A stretch of DNA of 64,000 bases from Nemophila menziesii (taxonomy: Eukaryota; Streptophyta; Magnoliopsida; Boraginales; Hydrophyllaceae), in NCBI GenBank assembly GCA_029959085.1, contig JARWIR010000062.1, positions 434,001 to 498,000 on the forward strand, given 5' to 3'. Below are positions 31,721-46,030 of the stretch, one piece after another. The position numbers and the translations under genes are program-made. Position 1 is the stretch's first letter; each line of letters opens with the position of its first letter. The notes beneath the pieces are model-generated. The model was given only the letters and a program-made list of their open reading frames with translations, was not told the origin of the DNA and ran no database searches.

Positions 31721-33045
31721 TACATTTTCTCATTTTCTCTAGTTTTAATGGTAAAAATCTTTATTATAGATGAATTAACCATTATAGGTTAATGGGTTTG
31801 TTAAATATTCATGAAATAATAACAATAATTGTGTATAATGTGTATGATTAAATGTATGATTTTATACAAAATAAAGTGGATGCAATTACCCATAGGTAAT
31901 AGAAAAATAGGTATACACTATCATGTAATAATTTGGGGGTCCTTAGTCACTATATTCAAAGTCAATTTTTGGTTTTGTTTTCATCATTAAGTTACTAAAA
32001 TCTTGGTTTTATATTAGTGATGAATTATTGGGTTTTGAGTTAGGGCAACAATCATGTTTTATTAAAGACCAACGTGTGTAATGGGTAGATTAACTATTGC
32101 AAGTATATACTTTGGTAGTTGTAATATAATATTTTCTTAAATATTTAAAGAAAATAAAATGAATCATAGATTGAAAGATTGACATTTAATTAAATTTATC
32201 ATAGAATATTTATTTAATTATATAACTAAACAACAATTAGATATAATTTTGATTATGAAATTAATATTTTATTTATGTAAGATATTTAACATATGTTTGT
32301 ATGGATTTTGTACTCAGGTTTTACTAAATTAAGATTTTGATCATGTTAAGGATAAGATCTGTTATAATAAATAAAAGAATAGGATCGTTGATCATTTCAT
32401 TTCAGCTAATCCCCAAGATTTCATTTTTTATGGTGGTAAGATTTACTTAATTTATATGAAATTTTTAACTATTGTTGTGATTGAAAGTAATATGCAATTT
32501 TGTTTAAACAGGTCGATTTGTATAAAGATTCATGTTAAATATCATTTAATTATGAGTGTCTATTTCTTTTTTTATTACCTTTTTTAGCGTTTAGTTTAGT
32601 TTAGTTTTATAATTATAATTTTTTGTGAAAGTTATATATGTATTTGTATTTAAATGGTCAAAGAATATATACAATAGTGTTATATTTGTAAGTTGTACAT
32701 GAATTACTAACATAACAAGTAAAGATCATCTATTCTAGTTGTTAAATCATGATGTTTATTGCAATACTGAGTTTGAAGGTATTATTTTTTAACAAATTGT
32801 AGGGCATGTCTGATGTTCAAGCATCATGTATGAACATACAGATTTTGATGAGACATTAATGCTGAAATAAAATTGAAAAAGACAATATGCCTTATGCACA
32901 TGCCACATCCGGTCACGTATTTTATGTATTGATTACTTAATATGATCATTTTGCAATATTAAAAATTAACTCAAAAAATCAATAGAAGTACCTACCATAA
33001 AATTAACTTATTAATATATGAAGTTGCATTCCAATACTTTTTCAA

Positions 33046-33735
33046 TCTAAAAAGATTGGTAGTATTATCGAAAAAGGTGGTAATGTGATAAAATCTCTTC
33101 GAGAAGAAACACAATCTATAATTAAAGTAGCTGATTCTGATTCTGTTCCTGTATCAGATGAACGAGTAGTAATTATTTCAAGTCCTTCTAACAAGGAAGC
33201 TAGAAGAAAGAAAAACGATGAAGAAAGGGCTAATATAGATAAAGAAGATGGTGTATTAGAGTTACATTGTGCAGCTCAAGATGGTCTTCTTAGAGTTCAT
33301 GATTAAGTAGTTGAAGATGATTTAACTATGGCTGGTATTGAAAATGGTGATAGAACTGATGTAACTATTAGATTATTAGTTCCTAATAGTTTAGTTGGGT
33401 GTCTTTTGGGGCGAAAATGTGATGTAATTCAAAAGTTAAGGACTGATACTGGTGCAAGTATTCGTGTCTGCTGAACATCTTTCTTTAACTAATGATGAAC
33501 TTGTACATGTAATTATATTGAAAATACTCTTATGTTTAGGTAATTTATATTGAAAATGTATTATCTATTCTTATTTCAAATACAAGGTTATCCAATTGTA
33601 GCAAAGAAAGCTTTGTATGAAGTATCAACAATGTTATTTCAAAATCCATGTAAAGATAGAACACCAATAAGTACAATTTACTTATTAATATATGAATTTG
33701 CATTGTTTTGTAGAATAGAAGGTTCTACAGTATAA
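33046..33735 (+). pseudogene. KH-domain gene fragment in U4, inactivated
   Basis: Same exon pair as U3, with several lesions. GGA to GAA in the first loop gives IIEKGG for IIGKGG, losing the first Gly of the GxxG motif. A TAA follows the VHD position (33304-33306). A 5-base loss after ATTCGTGT shifts the frame in the second KH domain, and the intron acceptor ttatttcag has become ttatttcaa. The stop, the 5-base loss and the acceptor change are all shared with U5 and U9, so these three copies descend from one defective ancestor distinct from U3. Confidence 0.75.
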
Positions 33736-34706
33736 TTACAAAAAAGTACATGGCCATTTGATTTCCTGGTCTTTCTTTTAACTAAATCCTTTTAACACAA
33801 GCATGACATGATGCAAGATCCTAGTGTAATGTATACTCAACAAAATGATAATGTGTCATGTAATTTCCATCAACCATTAATATTTTACATATAATTAGGT
33901 AATATGACATGCATAAATACTCTAGGATATTTCCACGTAACACTTGATTTATGTCACTTTTATTATTCATTAAGTTTTAAATTAAGAGGTTTTTAGTATT
34001 GTGCGAGAGTTGACTATGAAGTTCTTGATTTCTTCAATTGTAAACATGGTTCTCTACTCATACAACGAGTCTTTCGATGCGATTTATTGGTGTTATAAAT
34101 GTTATATGTTTGTTTGAGCGAAAAGATGTATTAAAGTAAGCAACTGACCATTTATTTTTTCATCGATTCATGTGTTCTAATGCATTGCGAAAATTTTTAT
34201 TTGTTGTAGGTAATGTTAAAATATATGATCCACTTGAATAATTCTGTCCTATAAACGAGAATATGTGTCATGAATATAGAGTTGTAAGTTCTTTCTTCTA
34301 TTTATTTCATTAGTATAGATATTTTGTTGTTTATAAGATAGAAAAGATTTTGGGGCTTGCCTCCCCGTACAAAAATTATATGATGTGCATAGCATATAAG
34401 TTGGTGTTTTTACCAATTTAATGGCAGGTCGAATTTTACAAACAGAGTGATGGCTAGAAAGATGATGTTTTAGCGAACCTGAAAAAAGAAGACGTTTCAA
34501 ACCTAAATTTGTCATAGAATACCATTTGGCCAAAAGCTTTTGAATTGGTTGAGCTATTGTTGAAATGGTTATGAGTGAAATGCATTAGTTGGTTTTGGCT
34601 ATCATAGATAAGGTCCAAACATGTAACTATTTTACTAAATAATATGGAATTAATGTTGATATATTTGGTAATTATATTAGTTAGAATGATTAAGTATTGA
34701 GTGATG

Positions 34707-34730
34707 TATATATATATATATATATATATA
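34707..34730. repeat. (TA)n microsatellite in U4 tail
   Basis: About 12 TA repeats at the middle/LINE joint. Confidence 0.95.
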
Positions 34731-34739
34731 CTTACCCCA

Positions 34740-35075
34740 TTATAACCACGTAAATACCCTCCACGATGGTTTTTACACACTTGAAAATCATTCGCTTCAG
34801 GTAAATATTGATGTAGAAACATTCCATCGTGTAACACTTTCCACCGTAGTTTCCCGAATAGCGCTTGGTTCGTATACGATGTCTTATGAAACCCTAGAGC
34901 CCCTAGACTATTTGGGAAACATATTTTATCCCACGAAACCCAATTGGTTGGAAAATAGACAGTGCAAAATTTTATTGGAAGGAAAATGTATAGAATATTT
35001 TTTTTGATTGGATCATATATTTTATTTGAAAATTCTGAAAAGAAGCTAAAAATGAAGGGTCTGCTCCCCACCTTG
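34740..35075 (-). pseudogene. LINE RT C-terminal remnant in U4
   Basis: Minus-strand text includes SWDKICFPNSLGALGFHKTS and NQALFGKLRWKVLHDGMF. The frame happens to stay open through the TA tract into the common middle (to 34454), giving a 205-codon ORF that is a chance fusion and not a gene. Confidence 0.5.
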
Positions 35076-37239
35076 GAGACTATTGTAAAAAATATTAATA
35101 TTATTGTTAATAGTTACCGGTATACGATGTATTTTCAGCTCGCCTTTTCGGAAGACTGTGGACTTTTGTTTCCTTCCAATTAGATATATTGTATGGATTT
35201 ATAAGGAAGAAAGTAGTTTTAACTTTTTTTAACCTTATTATTAGATTTTAGTTAGAGTGATGTTTTGTTTGCTTTACCCAAGAAAGGTTGTACATTTATG
35301 ATCCTCAAATCATTTTGATATATTTATTTTCCAAAAAAAATTACTATATGTAAACTAACCTAACAAAAAGGAAAAACAAAATCATAAACTAAGACCACCA
35401 AGAAAATAAAATTCAAGGGCAATGTTGACCAAATAAAAAATTATTAATGAAATTCTGGATTGTTGTAAAGAAATAGAAAAGGGAGTATAATTAATGAAGG
35501 GAGAGGAAAAAATTTAATCTTATCTGGACTAGTATAAATTAAATGAAAAAAATTCTTTAAACGATTATATAATTGGGTTAATAACCCAAAAAGTCTACAA
35601 CCAAACAATTGTTGTCCAAAAGATCCAATCAAATAAAAAGCACATAATACACTTACTTTCCCCATTAGTATAGAGGGAGTTATATAACAAGCTCTATATT
35701 TTATTACACATAACATAATAAAAAACTCAGATTACATGCAAAATTCAAAACATTTTCACTTCAATTTCATAAAATTTTAGATAATCCCTTAAACCACTCA
35801 TTAATCCAAAACAACAATCAGCAAGATTTAACATATTTTAGGCAAAGACTATAAGGAAAGAACCTTGAAGAAGATCCAAGAAACTAAGCATAACACGGGT
35901 ACATTTTCTCATTTTATCTAGTTTTAATGGTAAAAATCTTTATAATAGATGAACTAACCATCATAGGTTAATGGGTTTGTTAAATATTCATGATTTACTA
36001 ACAATAATTGTGGGTAATGTGTATGATTAAATGGATGATTTTATAAAAAATAAAGTGGATACAGTTACCCATAGGTAATAGGAAAATAGGTGTACACTAT
36101 CATGTAATAATTTAGGGGGTCGTTAGCCACTATATTCGAAATCAATTTTCTGTTTTGTTTTCTTGATGTAAGTTATTAAAATCTTGGTTTTAGATAAGTT
36201 ATGAAACACTGGGTTTTGAGTTAGGGTAACAATCATGTTTTTTTAAAGATCAACGTGTGTAATGGGTAGATTAACTATTGCAAATATATACTTTGGTAGT
36301 TGTAATAAAATATTTTCTTAAATATTTAAAGAAAAATAAAATAAATCATAGTTTGAAAGATTAACATTTAATTAAATTTATTTTAGGATATTAATTTAAT
36401 TATATAACTAGATAACAATTAGATATAATTTTGATTATGAAATTAATATTTTATTTATGTATATTCTTTACTATATGTTTGTATGGATTTTGTACTCAGG
36501 TTTTACAAAATTAAGATTTTGATCATGTTAAGAATAAGATCTGTTATAATAAATAAAAGAATAAGATCAATGATCATTTCACTTCATTTCAGCTAATCCC
36601 TAAGATTTCATTTTTCATGGTGGTAAGATTTACTTAATTTATATGAAATTTTTAATTGTTGTTGTGATCGAAAGTAATATGCAGTAGTAAGTGATATTTT
36701 GTTTAAATAGGTCAATTTGTATAAAGATTCATGGTAAATATCATTTAATAATGAGTGTCTATTTCTTTTTTTATTATTTTTTTTAGCTCTTAGTTTAGTT
36801 TTATCATTATAATTTTTTGTGAAAGTTATATATGTAGTTGTATTTTAATGGTCAAAAAATATATGCAATAATGTTATCTTTGTAAGTTGTAGATGAATTA
36901 CTAACATAACAAGTCAAGATCATCTATTCTAGTTGTTAAATCATGATGTTTATTGCAATATTGAGTTTCAAGGTAGTTTTTTTAACAAATTGTAGGGCAT
37001 GTCTGGTGTTCAAGCATCATGTATGAACCAACAGATTTTCATGAGAAATTAATGCTGAAATAAGATTGAAAAAGACAATATGCCTTATGTATCCGGTCAC
37101 GTTTCATGTAAAAGTATTTTATGTATTGATTACTTAATATGATCATTTTCCAATATTAAAAATTAACTCAAAAAATCAATAGAAGTACCTACCATAAAAT
37201 TAACATATTAATATATGAAGTTGCATTTTCCAATACTTT

Positions 37240-37885
37240 TTCAATCTAAAAAGATTGATAGTATTATCGGAAAAGGTGGTAAATGTGATAAAATCTCTTT
37301 GAGAAGAAACACAATCTAAAATTAAAGTAGCTGATTTTGATTCTGTTCCTGGATCAGATGAACGAGTAGTAATTATTTCAAGTCCTTCTAACAAGGAAGC
37401 TAGAAGAAAGAAAAACGATGAAGAAGGGGCTAATATAGATAAAGAAGATGGTGTATTAGAGTTACATTGTGCAGCTCAAGATGGTCTTCTTAGAGTTCAT
37501 GATTAAGTAGTTGAAGATGATTTAACTATGGCTGGTATTGAAACTGGTGATGGAACTGATGTAACTGTTAGATTATTAGTTCCTAATAGTTTAGTTGGGT
37601 GTCTTTTGGGGCAAAAAGGTGATGTTATTCAAAAGTTAAGGACTGATATTGGTGCAAGTATTCGTGTCTGCTGAACATCTTTCTGCTTGTGCTTTAACTA
37701 ATGATGAACTTGTACATGTAATTATATTGAAAATACTCTTATGTTCATGTAATTTATATTGAAAATATATTATCTATTCTTATTTCAAATACAAGGTTAT
37801 CCAAATGTAGCAAAGAAAGCTTTATATGAAGTATCAACAATGTTATTTCAAAATCCACGTAAAGATAGAACACCAATAAGTACAA
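37240..37885 (+). pseudogene. KH-domain gene fragment in U5, inactivated
   Basis: Carries the shared TAA (near 37503), the shared 5-base loss and the lost splice acceptor described for U4. It also has an extra A after GGTGGTAA (~37283) that shifts the frame within the first KH domain, and a Gly-to-Asp change just before SIIGKGG. The last two are shared with U9. Confidence 0.75.
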
Positions 37886-37889
37886 TTAA

Positions 37890-37891
<2 letters not shown>

Positions 37892-37950
<59 letters not shown>
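37892..37950. repeat. (TA)n microsatellite in U5, 59 bp
   Basis: Expanded inside the right flanking repeat of the KH module. The near-identical U9 has 37 bp at the same place, and U3 and U4 have no expansion. Confidence 0.95.
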
Positions 37951-37953
<3 letters not shown>

Positions 37954-38944
37954 TTATCATTGTTTTGCAGAATAGAAGATCCTAAAGTACAATTACAAAA
38001 AAGTACATGGCCATTTGATTTCTTGATCTTTCTTTTAACTAAATTCTTTTAACACAAGCATGACATGATGCAAGATCCTAGTGTAATGTATACTCAACAA
38101 AATGATAATTGGTCATGTAAATTCCATTAACCATTAATATTTTACATATAATTATGGTAATATTACATGCCTAGATGCTCTAGGATATTTCCACGTAACA
38201 CTTGTTTTATGTCATTTTTATTATTCATTATATTTTAAATTAAGAGGTTTTTAGTATTGTGCAATAGTTGACTATGAAGTTCTTGATTCCTTCAATTGTA
38301 AACATGGTTCTTTACTCGTGCAACGAGCCTTTCGATGGGATTTATTGGTGTTATAAATGTTATATGTGTGTTTGAGCGAAAAGATGTATTAAAGTAAGCA
38401 ATTGACCATTTGTAGGTAATGTTGAAATATTTGATCCACTTGAATATTTCTGTCCTATAAACGAGAATTTGTGTCATGAATATAGAGTTGTAAGTTATAT
38501 CTTCTATTTATTTCATTAGTATAGATATTTTGTTGTTTATAAGATAGAAAAAAATTTTGGGGCTTGCCTAACCGTACAAAAATTATATGATGTGCATAGC
38601 ATATAAGTTGGTGTTTTTACCAATTTAATGGCAGGTCGAATTTTACAAAGAGAGTGATGGCTAGAAAGATGATGTTTTAGCGAACCTGAAAAAAGAAGAC
38701 GTTTCAACCCTAAATTTGTCATAGAATACCATTTGGCCAAAAGCTTTTTAATTGGTTGAGCTATTGTTGAAATGGTTATGAGTGAAATGCATTAGTTGGT
38801 TTTGGCTATCATATATAAGGTCCAAACATATAACTATTTTACTAAATAATATGGAATTTATGTTGATATATTTGGTAATTATATTAGTTAGAATGATTAG
38901 GTATTGAGTTATGTGTTTATATATATACCTATCCCATAATAAAA

Positions 38945-39255
38945 ACCTAAATACCCTCCACGATGGTTTGACACACTTGAAAATCATTCGGTTCAGGTAC
39001 ATATTGATGTAGAAACTTTCTATCGTGTAAAACTTTCCACCATAGTTTCCCGAATAGCGCTTGGTTCGTATACCATGCCTTATGAAACCCTAGAACCCCT
39101 AGACTGTTTGGTACAAATATTTTATACCACGTAACCCAACTGGTTATAAAATAGACAGTGCAAAATTTTCTTGGAAGTAAAATGTATACAATATTTTTTT
39201 TGATTAGATCATATATTTTATTTGAAAATTCTGAAAAGAAGTCAAAAATGAAGTG
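38945..39255 (-). pseudogene. LINE RT C-terminal remnant in U5
   Basis: The same LINE-derived stretch as in the other units but more decayed: the Trp-Asp-Lys-Ile region is altered (taccacgtaaccc where others have cccacgaaaccc) and stops interrupt the frame. Identical changes occur in U9. Confidence 0.45.
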
Positions 39256-41463
39256 TGTGCTCCAAAACTTGAAGAGTATTATAAAAAAATATTAAGATTA
39301 TTGTTAATAGTTATATGTATACGATGTATTTTCAGTTCGCCTCTTCGGAAAATTGTGGACTTTTGTTTCCTTCCAATTGGATATATTTTATGGATTTATA
39401 GGGAAGAAAGAAGTTTTAACTTTTTTACCCTTATTATTAGATTTTAGTTAGAGTGATGTTTGGTTTGGTTTACCCAATAAAGGTTGTACATTTATGATTC
39501 TCAAATCATTTTGATATATTTATTTTCCTAAAAAGTCACTATATGTAAACCCACCTAACAAAAAGGAAGAACAAAATCATAAACTAAGACCACCAAGAAA
39601 GTAAATTCAAGGGCAATGTTGACCAAAGAAAAAATTTATAATGACTGGATTATAGTAAAGAAATAGTAAAGGGAGTATAATAAATGAAAGGATAGGAGAA
39701 TATTTAATCTTATCTGGACTAGTATAAATAGATGAAAAAATTTCTTTAAAAGATTATATAATTGGGTTAATAACCTAAAAAGTCTATAACCAAGCAATTG
39801 TTGTCCAAAAGGTCCAATCAAATTAAAAGCCCATAATACACTTACTTGCCCCATTAGTATAGAGAAATTTATATAACAAGCTCTATATTTTATTACACAT
39901 AACATAATAAAAAAACTCAGATTACATGCAAAATCCAAAACATTTTCACTTCAATTTCATAAAATTTTAGATTTTCCCTTAAAACATTCATTAATCCAAA
40001 AACAACAATCAGCAAGATTAAACATCCAAATACTATAAAGGAAAGAACCTCGAAGAAGATCCAAGGAACTGAGCATAACACAGGTACATTTTCTCATTTT
40101 ATCTAGTTTTAAATGGTAAAAATATTTATAATAGATGAATTAAACATTATAGGTTAATGGGTTTGCTAAATGTTCATGATTTACTAACAATAATTGTGGA
40201 TATCGTGTATGATTAAATGGATAATTTTATACAAAATAAAGTGGATGCAGTTACGGTAATAGGAAAATAGGTGTACACTATTATGTAATAATTTGGGGCT
40301 CCTTAGCCACTATATTCAAATTCAATCTTCTGTTTTGTTTTCTTCATTTAAGTTATAAAAATCCTTGTTTTAGATCAGTAATGAATAATAGGGTTTTTAG
40401 TTAGGGTAACAATCATGTTTTGTTAAAGACCAACGTGTGTAATGGGTAGATTAACTATTGCAAGTATATACTTTGGTAGTTGTAATGAAATATTTTCTTA
40501 AATATTTAAAGAAAAATAAAATAAATCATAGATTGAAAGATTGACATTTATTTAAATTTATTTTAGGATATTTATTTATTTATATAACTAAATAACAATT
40601 AGATATAATTTTGATTATGAAATTAATATTTTATTTATGTATAATCATTAACATATGTTTGTATGGATTTTGTACTCAGGTTTTACAAAATTAAGATTTT
40701 GATCATGTTAAGGATAAGATCTGTTATGATAAATAAAAGAATAAGATCGTTGATCATGTCATTTCAGCTAATCCCTAAGATTTTATTTTTTATGGTGGTA
40801 AGATTTACTTAATTTATATGAAATTTTTAATTGTTGTTGTGATTGAAAGTAATATGCAGTAGTAACTGAAATTTTGTTTAATATTGCCTTCGTCCGTTTC
40901 CACTGTGATTGGACATGGTAGTAGTATATATAACTTGGAAAAATCAAATACTCTTAAGCATTTTTTGTACAATTTAAAAGACTAAATTGTTGTTCCTCAT
41001 AGTCCTAAAATAATAAACAATCTGGTTCTCATATGAGATACATGGTCTCTTAAAACAAACATGTCAGTTATCTGCATTTAGAAAACTAAAATGAAAGATA
41101 AAAAACCCTTTAGAATAATTACATACACATATATGATGTTCACTAATATTATTTAGACTACTATTGTAGTATGTCAGTTTCCCATTTTTTTAGTGTTTAC
41201 ACACATAGGGTTGGCCAAATCATGTCATGTTAATTTCCTATAAAATTATATGAAATCTACCTAGAATATTTCACCAAGAACTCTTTATGTTTTTACAGAC
41301 CAGTTTCAATATGGTAACATAATTTATGAGATAACATATCTAAATATAAACAGTAGAAATTTAATAGTAGTTGACTTCTCAGTATTTGGTAGATAGAACT
41401 TTTGTTATCTTAGAAGTATTCAGTAATATTATGAATTGCACTATTAATCCCTATATTGTGCAG

Positions 41464-41797
41464 GGTTCATTAAAACACATCTCGAGTAATCCAAATAAAA
41501 AATAAGCTTATTGCTACAGTGTCTAGGACAGAAGGGACCACCTATATGATGTAGGCTTTACATTGGGTGAACTTTCCAACATGAAGGAAATTGATTATCC
41601 GGTTATAATGGAGGATTCTATTTACATAATTTCAATTGCAGGCTCTTACAATGGCTTGATCTGCCTATACTATTTTTGTTCACATAAAGAAGATACAATC
41701 ATTTTGTGAAATCCTTCAACTCGAAAGCAAATTCAATTATATACCTTTATTTTGAAAGATGTCAAATACACCCCTATGTTACCCCCTACGTTACAAT
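41464..41797 (+). pseudogene. F-box-associated domain gene fragment in U6
   Basis: After the tattgtgcag acceptor: FIKTHLE, then LIATVSRTEGTTYMM, the shared stop, AFTLGELSNMKEIDYP, IAGSYNGLICLYYF, the shared TGA, and NPSTRK. This copy has a one-base loss before AGCTTATTGC, so the Met-Lys codons upstream of LIAT are broken. Confidence 0.6.
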
Positions 41798-44700
41798 AAT
41801 ATTCTTTAGTTAGACATATGATTTATTAACCCATTATTTCCTTATATAATAATATGCCTTGATGTTTATGTAATATGAACTCTTAATTTTTCTATATGAT
41901 ATCTCAAATACTTAGATTAAAGTAGTATTACTCAATTGTTTGACCAATGGGGTCTTGCTACCACTTAGGTGTATACGTCTTATGCTACATTCAATGAGGA
42001 CACACATCCTAATATTTGAAAGATTGATATGCTCTCACGCATACATATGTAGTCTTCCTTCATTTTACTCGAAAAGAGATTCTCATTCTTAAAAGATGAT
42101 CGAAACAATATAAAATTTATTAGATTCCGAGTTTAATATGGTGGAACTAATATATGCAAATTTGGTAAGTCGAGACACATTTCACTCGGGATGCATTGAT
42201 CTTGATAGGTTTTTTCTATTTCAAATCTTAATTTTTTATATATGCGAAAAATTATAGGTTTTTTGTCTAATTTGTGTTTGATGTGCATTTACAATCTTAT
42301 CTTTCCCCTTTTTCTAGATTTTGATGTATTAAATTGTAAATCTGATGAGGAGGTGGAATTTTTTATTGGTTGAATTAAAGTTTAATAAATGTATTATATT
42401 TCTTATTTAAATTATTATAAGGGTTTTAGAAGATTGTTAATGACTAACAAATGCAAATGCATTGATGAGGCAATTGCTAATAAGGAAATTCCAAGCAATG
42501 TTCATGAATTGCCTTTTCAACCAAACTTACTCATTTAATTAAATCCTCAAGAAATTAACTTCATTATAAATCATGTGATTGCTTCAATGTGCTTTTTAGT
42601 GTTGTAAATTGGTGTTAGAGTTAATTGGCTCGCTCAAATAGCATCAGATATTTATCTCTCATGTACTTTGTTAAGGTGGAGTGAGTTCATTGTTAGTTTA
42701 GTTTAAATTTAATTTTTCCTTCATTATGACTATTGAACGCGAAATTTCTTCAATATCTTCACTAACCATATGTCTTCTTATGCTAGATTGATTATCCCAA
42801 CAATTGGTTCTCAAATCAAGATACTATCGAACTTCGTAACCTTCAAAAACAGGTTCAAGTAGTTTTTTTGTAAGTGAATTAACTCGGTTTTAATTTTATA
42901 AAACATTTTATTGTATATATACATATATATATACACATAGGTATGGTTCTTATTTAGTAGAACGAAAAGTGAATTCAACACCGAAACAAATGTTCTTCTT
43001 TCCACAGTTTCAACAATTGTGTCGAGGTGAGAATATTATTATTCTGAATTTTTTACAATGATTTTTCCCCAAATAAGATAACATAATATTTAAATCATGT
43101 ACTTAACTTCCTATTTTATATGAGACTGAAAATGGGAGACATACTTGCTACTCTTGAAATCAAGGAGATGATATATTGTATTTAACTATGTCATATATAT
43201 GTTAAATACAATCATATTTTGCTACCATATTGAGGGTAAAATTTGTTTTTACATTCATTTTACATGAAGAAGAAGGGTTATATGCACATTTTTTCAAAAT
43301 TTCAAATAGAAAGTACGCCACTGTATTCCCGTAATAGTTTAGCATAGTACTTGAAAAGCTTGAGTCAATTGACTTGTTTTGGTTTCTACAATTAAAATTT
43401 GCTCTGCAGAAGATTTTTATATCGGAAATCGATGATAGTGAGACGTCTTTCATGCCTCGTTATTTCAATTACCATAAAGTAAATTATTTTTCACTTCTTA
43501 TAGTAAAAATGAATTTATGCGGATTGATCATACTATTGATTTAAAATTTGGGTGATTCTCTTGAATAAAGAGTTAATCAAGGAGATGACTAATGAAAGAA
43601 GCATGTTACACTTTTATCTCGTATTAGTATATTTTTTTAAATTTAATAAAAAAATTGTTGTTTTTCAGAACACTTACCTATATATAATTTGCTAAAACCT
43701 CCGAGAAATCTACAACAGGCCATTGGTGATCTTAAAGGTAAGACAGATAAATGGTCCCAGTTTTAATTTTTTGTGACATGTAATATGTCTATGAATATTT
43801 TGTAGGAAATTATATTGTATTTATTGGTCTCATGAGTATGATAGATTCCCTAGACCATTCTAGCCTTGAAACTTATGTGCATTCCTTCTTTTGATTCTAG
43901 ATTCGGGTATTATTACATAACTGAGAATAAAATTATGTTTAAATCTATTTAAATTGTGTTGTTAGGAATCTGTGTAGATTTTGATTTCACTCTGGGGCTA
44001 TCTCGGATATCATCGGAATGTCTCATAAGGTGTGTGTATTTGTTTTTATATATCATGGAAATTTGTATTCAAATATGAAGTAAAAAAATTTAAGAACTTT
44101 ATATTTATTTTAAACAGATGATGTGTATAAAGATTCATGTTAATGATCATTTAATTATGAGTGTCTATCTTTTTTTTTATTAATTTTTTTAGAATTTAGT
44201 TTAGTTTAGTTTTATCATTATAATTTTTTTTGAAAGTTATATATGTAGTTATATTTAAATGGTCAAAGAATATATGAAATAATGTTATATTTGTAAGCCG
44301 TAGATGAATTACTAACATAACAAGTCAAGATCATCTATTTTAGCTGTTAAATCATGATGTTTATTGCAATACTGAGTTTAAAGGTAGTTTTTTTTACAAA
44401 TTGTAGGGCATGTCTGGTGTTCAAGCATCATGTATGAACAAACAAATTTTAATAAAACATTAATGCTGAAATAAGATTGAAAAAGACAATATGCATCATG
44501 CACATGCCATATCCGGTCACGTTTTAGTAAAAGTATTTTATGTATTGACTTAGTATGATCATTTTCCAATATTAAAAATTAACTCGAAAAATCAATAGAA
44601 GTACCTACAATAAAATTAACTTATTAATATATGAAGTTTCCTTTTTTTTGCAGGTTAGAAGGTCATATAGTGAAATTACATACAAGTACATGGCCATTTG

Positions 44701-45640
44701 TTTTCTTGATCTTTCTCTTAACTAAATCCTTTTTTCACAAGCATTACATGACGGAAGATCCGTGTAATGGATACTCAACAAAATGATAATTTGTCATGTA
44801 ATTTCAATCAACCATTAATATTTTACATAATTATGGTAATATTACATGCCTATATACTCTAGGATATATGTTCCACATAACACTTGTTTTATGTCATATT
44901 TATTACTCATTAATTTTTAAATTAAGAGCTATTTAGTATTGTGCAAGAGTTAACTATGAAGTTTTTGATTCCTTCAGTTGTAAACTTGGTTCTCTACTCG
45001 CACAACGAGGCTTTCTATGGGATTTATTTGTGTTACCAATGTTATATGTGTGTTTGAGGGAAAGGACATATTAAAGTAAGCAATTGATCATTTATTTATT
45101 CATCCATTCAAGTGTTCTAATGCATTACCAAAGTTTTCATATGTTGTAGGTAATGTTGATTATTTGACCCACGTGAATATTTATGGCCTATAAACGAGAG
45201 TATGTGTCATGAATGTAGAGTTGTAAGTTATTTCTTATATTTATTTCATTGGTATATATATTTTGTTTTTTATAAGATAGAAAATAATTTGGGGCTTGCC
45301 TTCCCGTAAAATAATTATATGATGTGCATAGCATATAAGTTGGTGTTTTTACCGATTTAATGGTAGGTCAAATTTACAAAGAGAGTGATGGCTAGAAAGA
45401 TGATGTTGTAGTGAACCTGAAAAAAGAAGTCAGTTCCAATCCGAAATTAGTCATAGAATACCATTTGGCCAAAAGGTGTTGAATTGGTTGACCTATTGTT
45501 GATATGGTTATGAGGGGAATGCATTAGTTGGTTTTGGCTATCATATATAAGGTCCAAATCGCAACTATTTTAATAAACAATATGAAATTGATGTTAATAT
45601 ATTGGGTAATTATATTAGTGAGAATGATTAGGTACTGAGT

Positions 45641-45647
<7 letters not shown>

Positions 45648-45675
<28 letters not shown>
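45648..45675. repeat. (TA)n microsatellite in U6 tail
   Basis: About 14 TA repeats at the middle/LINE joint. Confidence 0.95.
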
Positions 45676-45689
45676 TTTTCCCATTATGA

Positions 45690-46030
45690 AGAAACCATCG
45701 GGATCCCCATCTAACCACGTAAATACCCTCCACGATGGTTTGATACACTTGAAAATCATTCGGTTTAGGTACATATTGAAGTAGAAACTTTTCATCATGT
45801 AAAACTTTCCACCATAGTTTCCCGAATAGAGCTTAGTTCGTATACCATGCCTTATGAAACCCTAGAGCCCCCTAGACTATTTGGTACACATATTTTATCC
45901 CACGAAACCCAACTGGTTAGAAAATAGACAATACAAAATTTTCTTGGAAGGAAAATATATATAAGATTTTTTTTTGTTATTGGATCATAAATTTTATTTG
46001 AAAATTCAGAAAAAAAAACTAAAAATGAAA
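45690..46030 (-). pseudogene. LINE RT C-terminal remnant in U6
   Basis: Same conserved stretch (tatcccacgaaacccaactgg on + encodes the SWVSWD part on the minus strand). An extra C in gagccccctag shifts the frame in the Gly-Leu-Gly region. Confidence 0.45.

Larger units (their letters stand above)
27773..31819 (+). repeat. Tandem array unit U3 (short type, KH module, head truncated)
   Basis: Resumes the array about 150-160 bases into a unit (compare 36156 in U5). The F-box module is absent: at ~28310 the text passes from a ttttgtt end straight to gtataaagattcatg, which in long units lies ~3 kb further on. The KH module is present at ~28820-29537. The LINE remnant and promoter-like tail are present. 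Confidence 0.85.
31820..35998 (+). repeat. Tandem array unit U4 (short type, KH module)
   Basis: Complete 4.18 kb unit with head, KH module, middle, LINE remnant and promoter-like tail. No F-box module: the text passes from atgcaattttgtttaaacag to gtcgatttgtataaagattc at about 32511. Confidence 0.88.
35999..40184 (+). repeat. Tandem array unit U5 (short type, KH module)
   Basis: Complete 4.19 kb unit, nearly identical to U9. KH present, F-box absent. Confidence 0.88.
35655..42676 (+). repeat. Recent segmental duplication, copy A (partner 57001-64000)
   Basis: From actttccccattagtatag at 35655 the text matches 57001 onward with only scattered single-base changes, at an offset of 21346. After the (TA)n tract at 37892 the offset becomes 21324 because that tract is 22 bases shorter in copy B. 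Left of 35655 the two flanks differ at several positions in 60 bases, the ordinary level between units. The right end lies outside the window. Confidence 0.9.

Noticed and set aside
34454..35071. 205-codon minus-strand ORF in U4
   Set aside because: It is the LINE remnant fused by chance through a TA tract (a run of YI codons) to the antisense of the common middle. Other units break the frame at different places.
35444..35716. Minus-strand ORF family with GPFGQQL..RLFGLLTQLYN (also 39636, 46337, 49758, 56760, 60960)
   Set aside because: Antisense of the promoter-like tail. Conservation follows from unit duplication, the frames end differently and no family is recognised.
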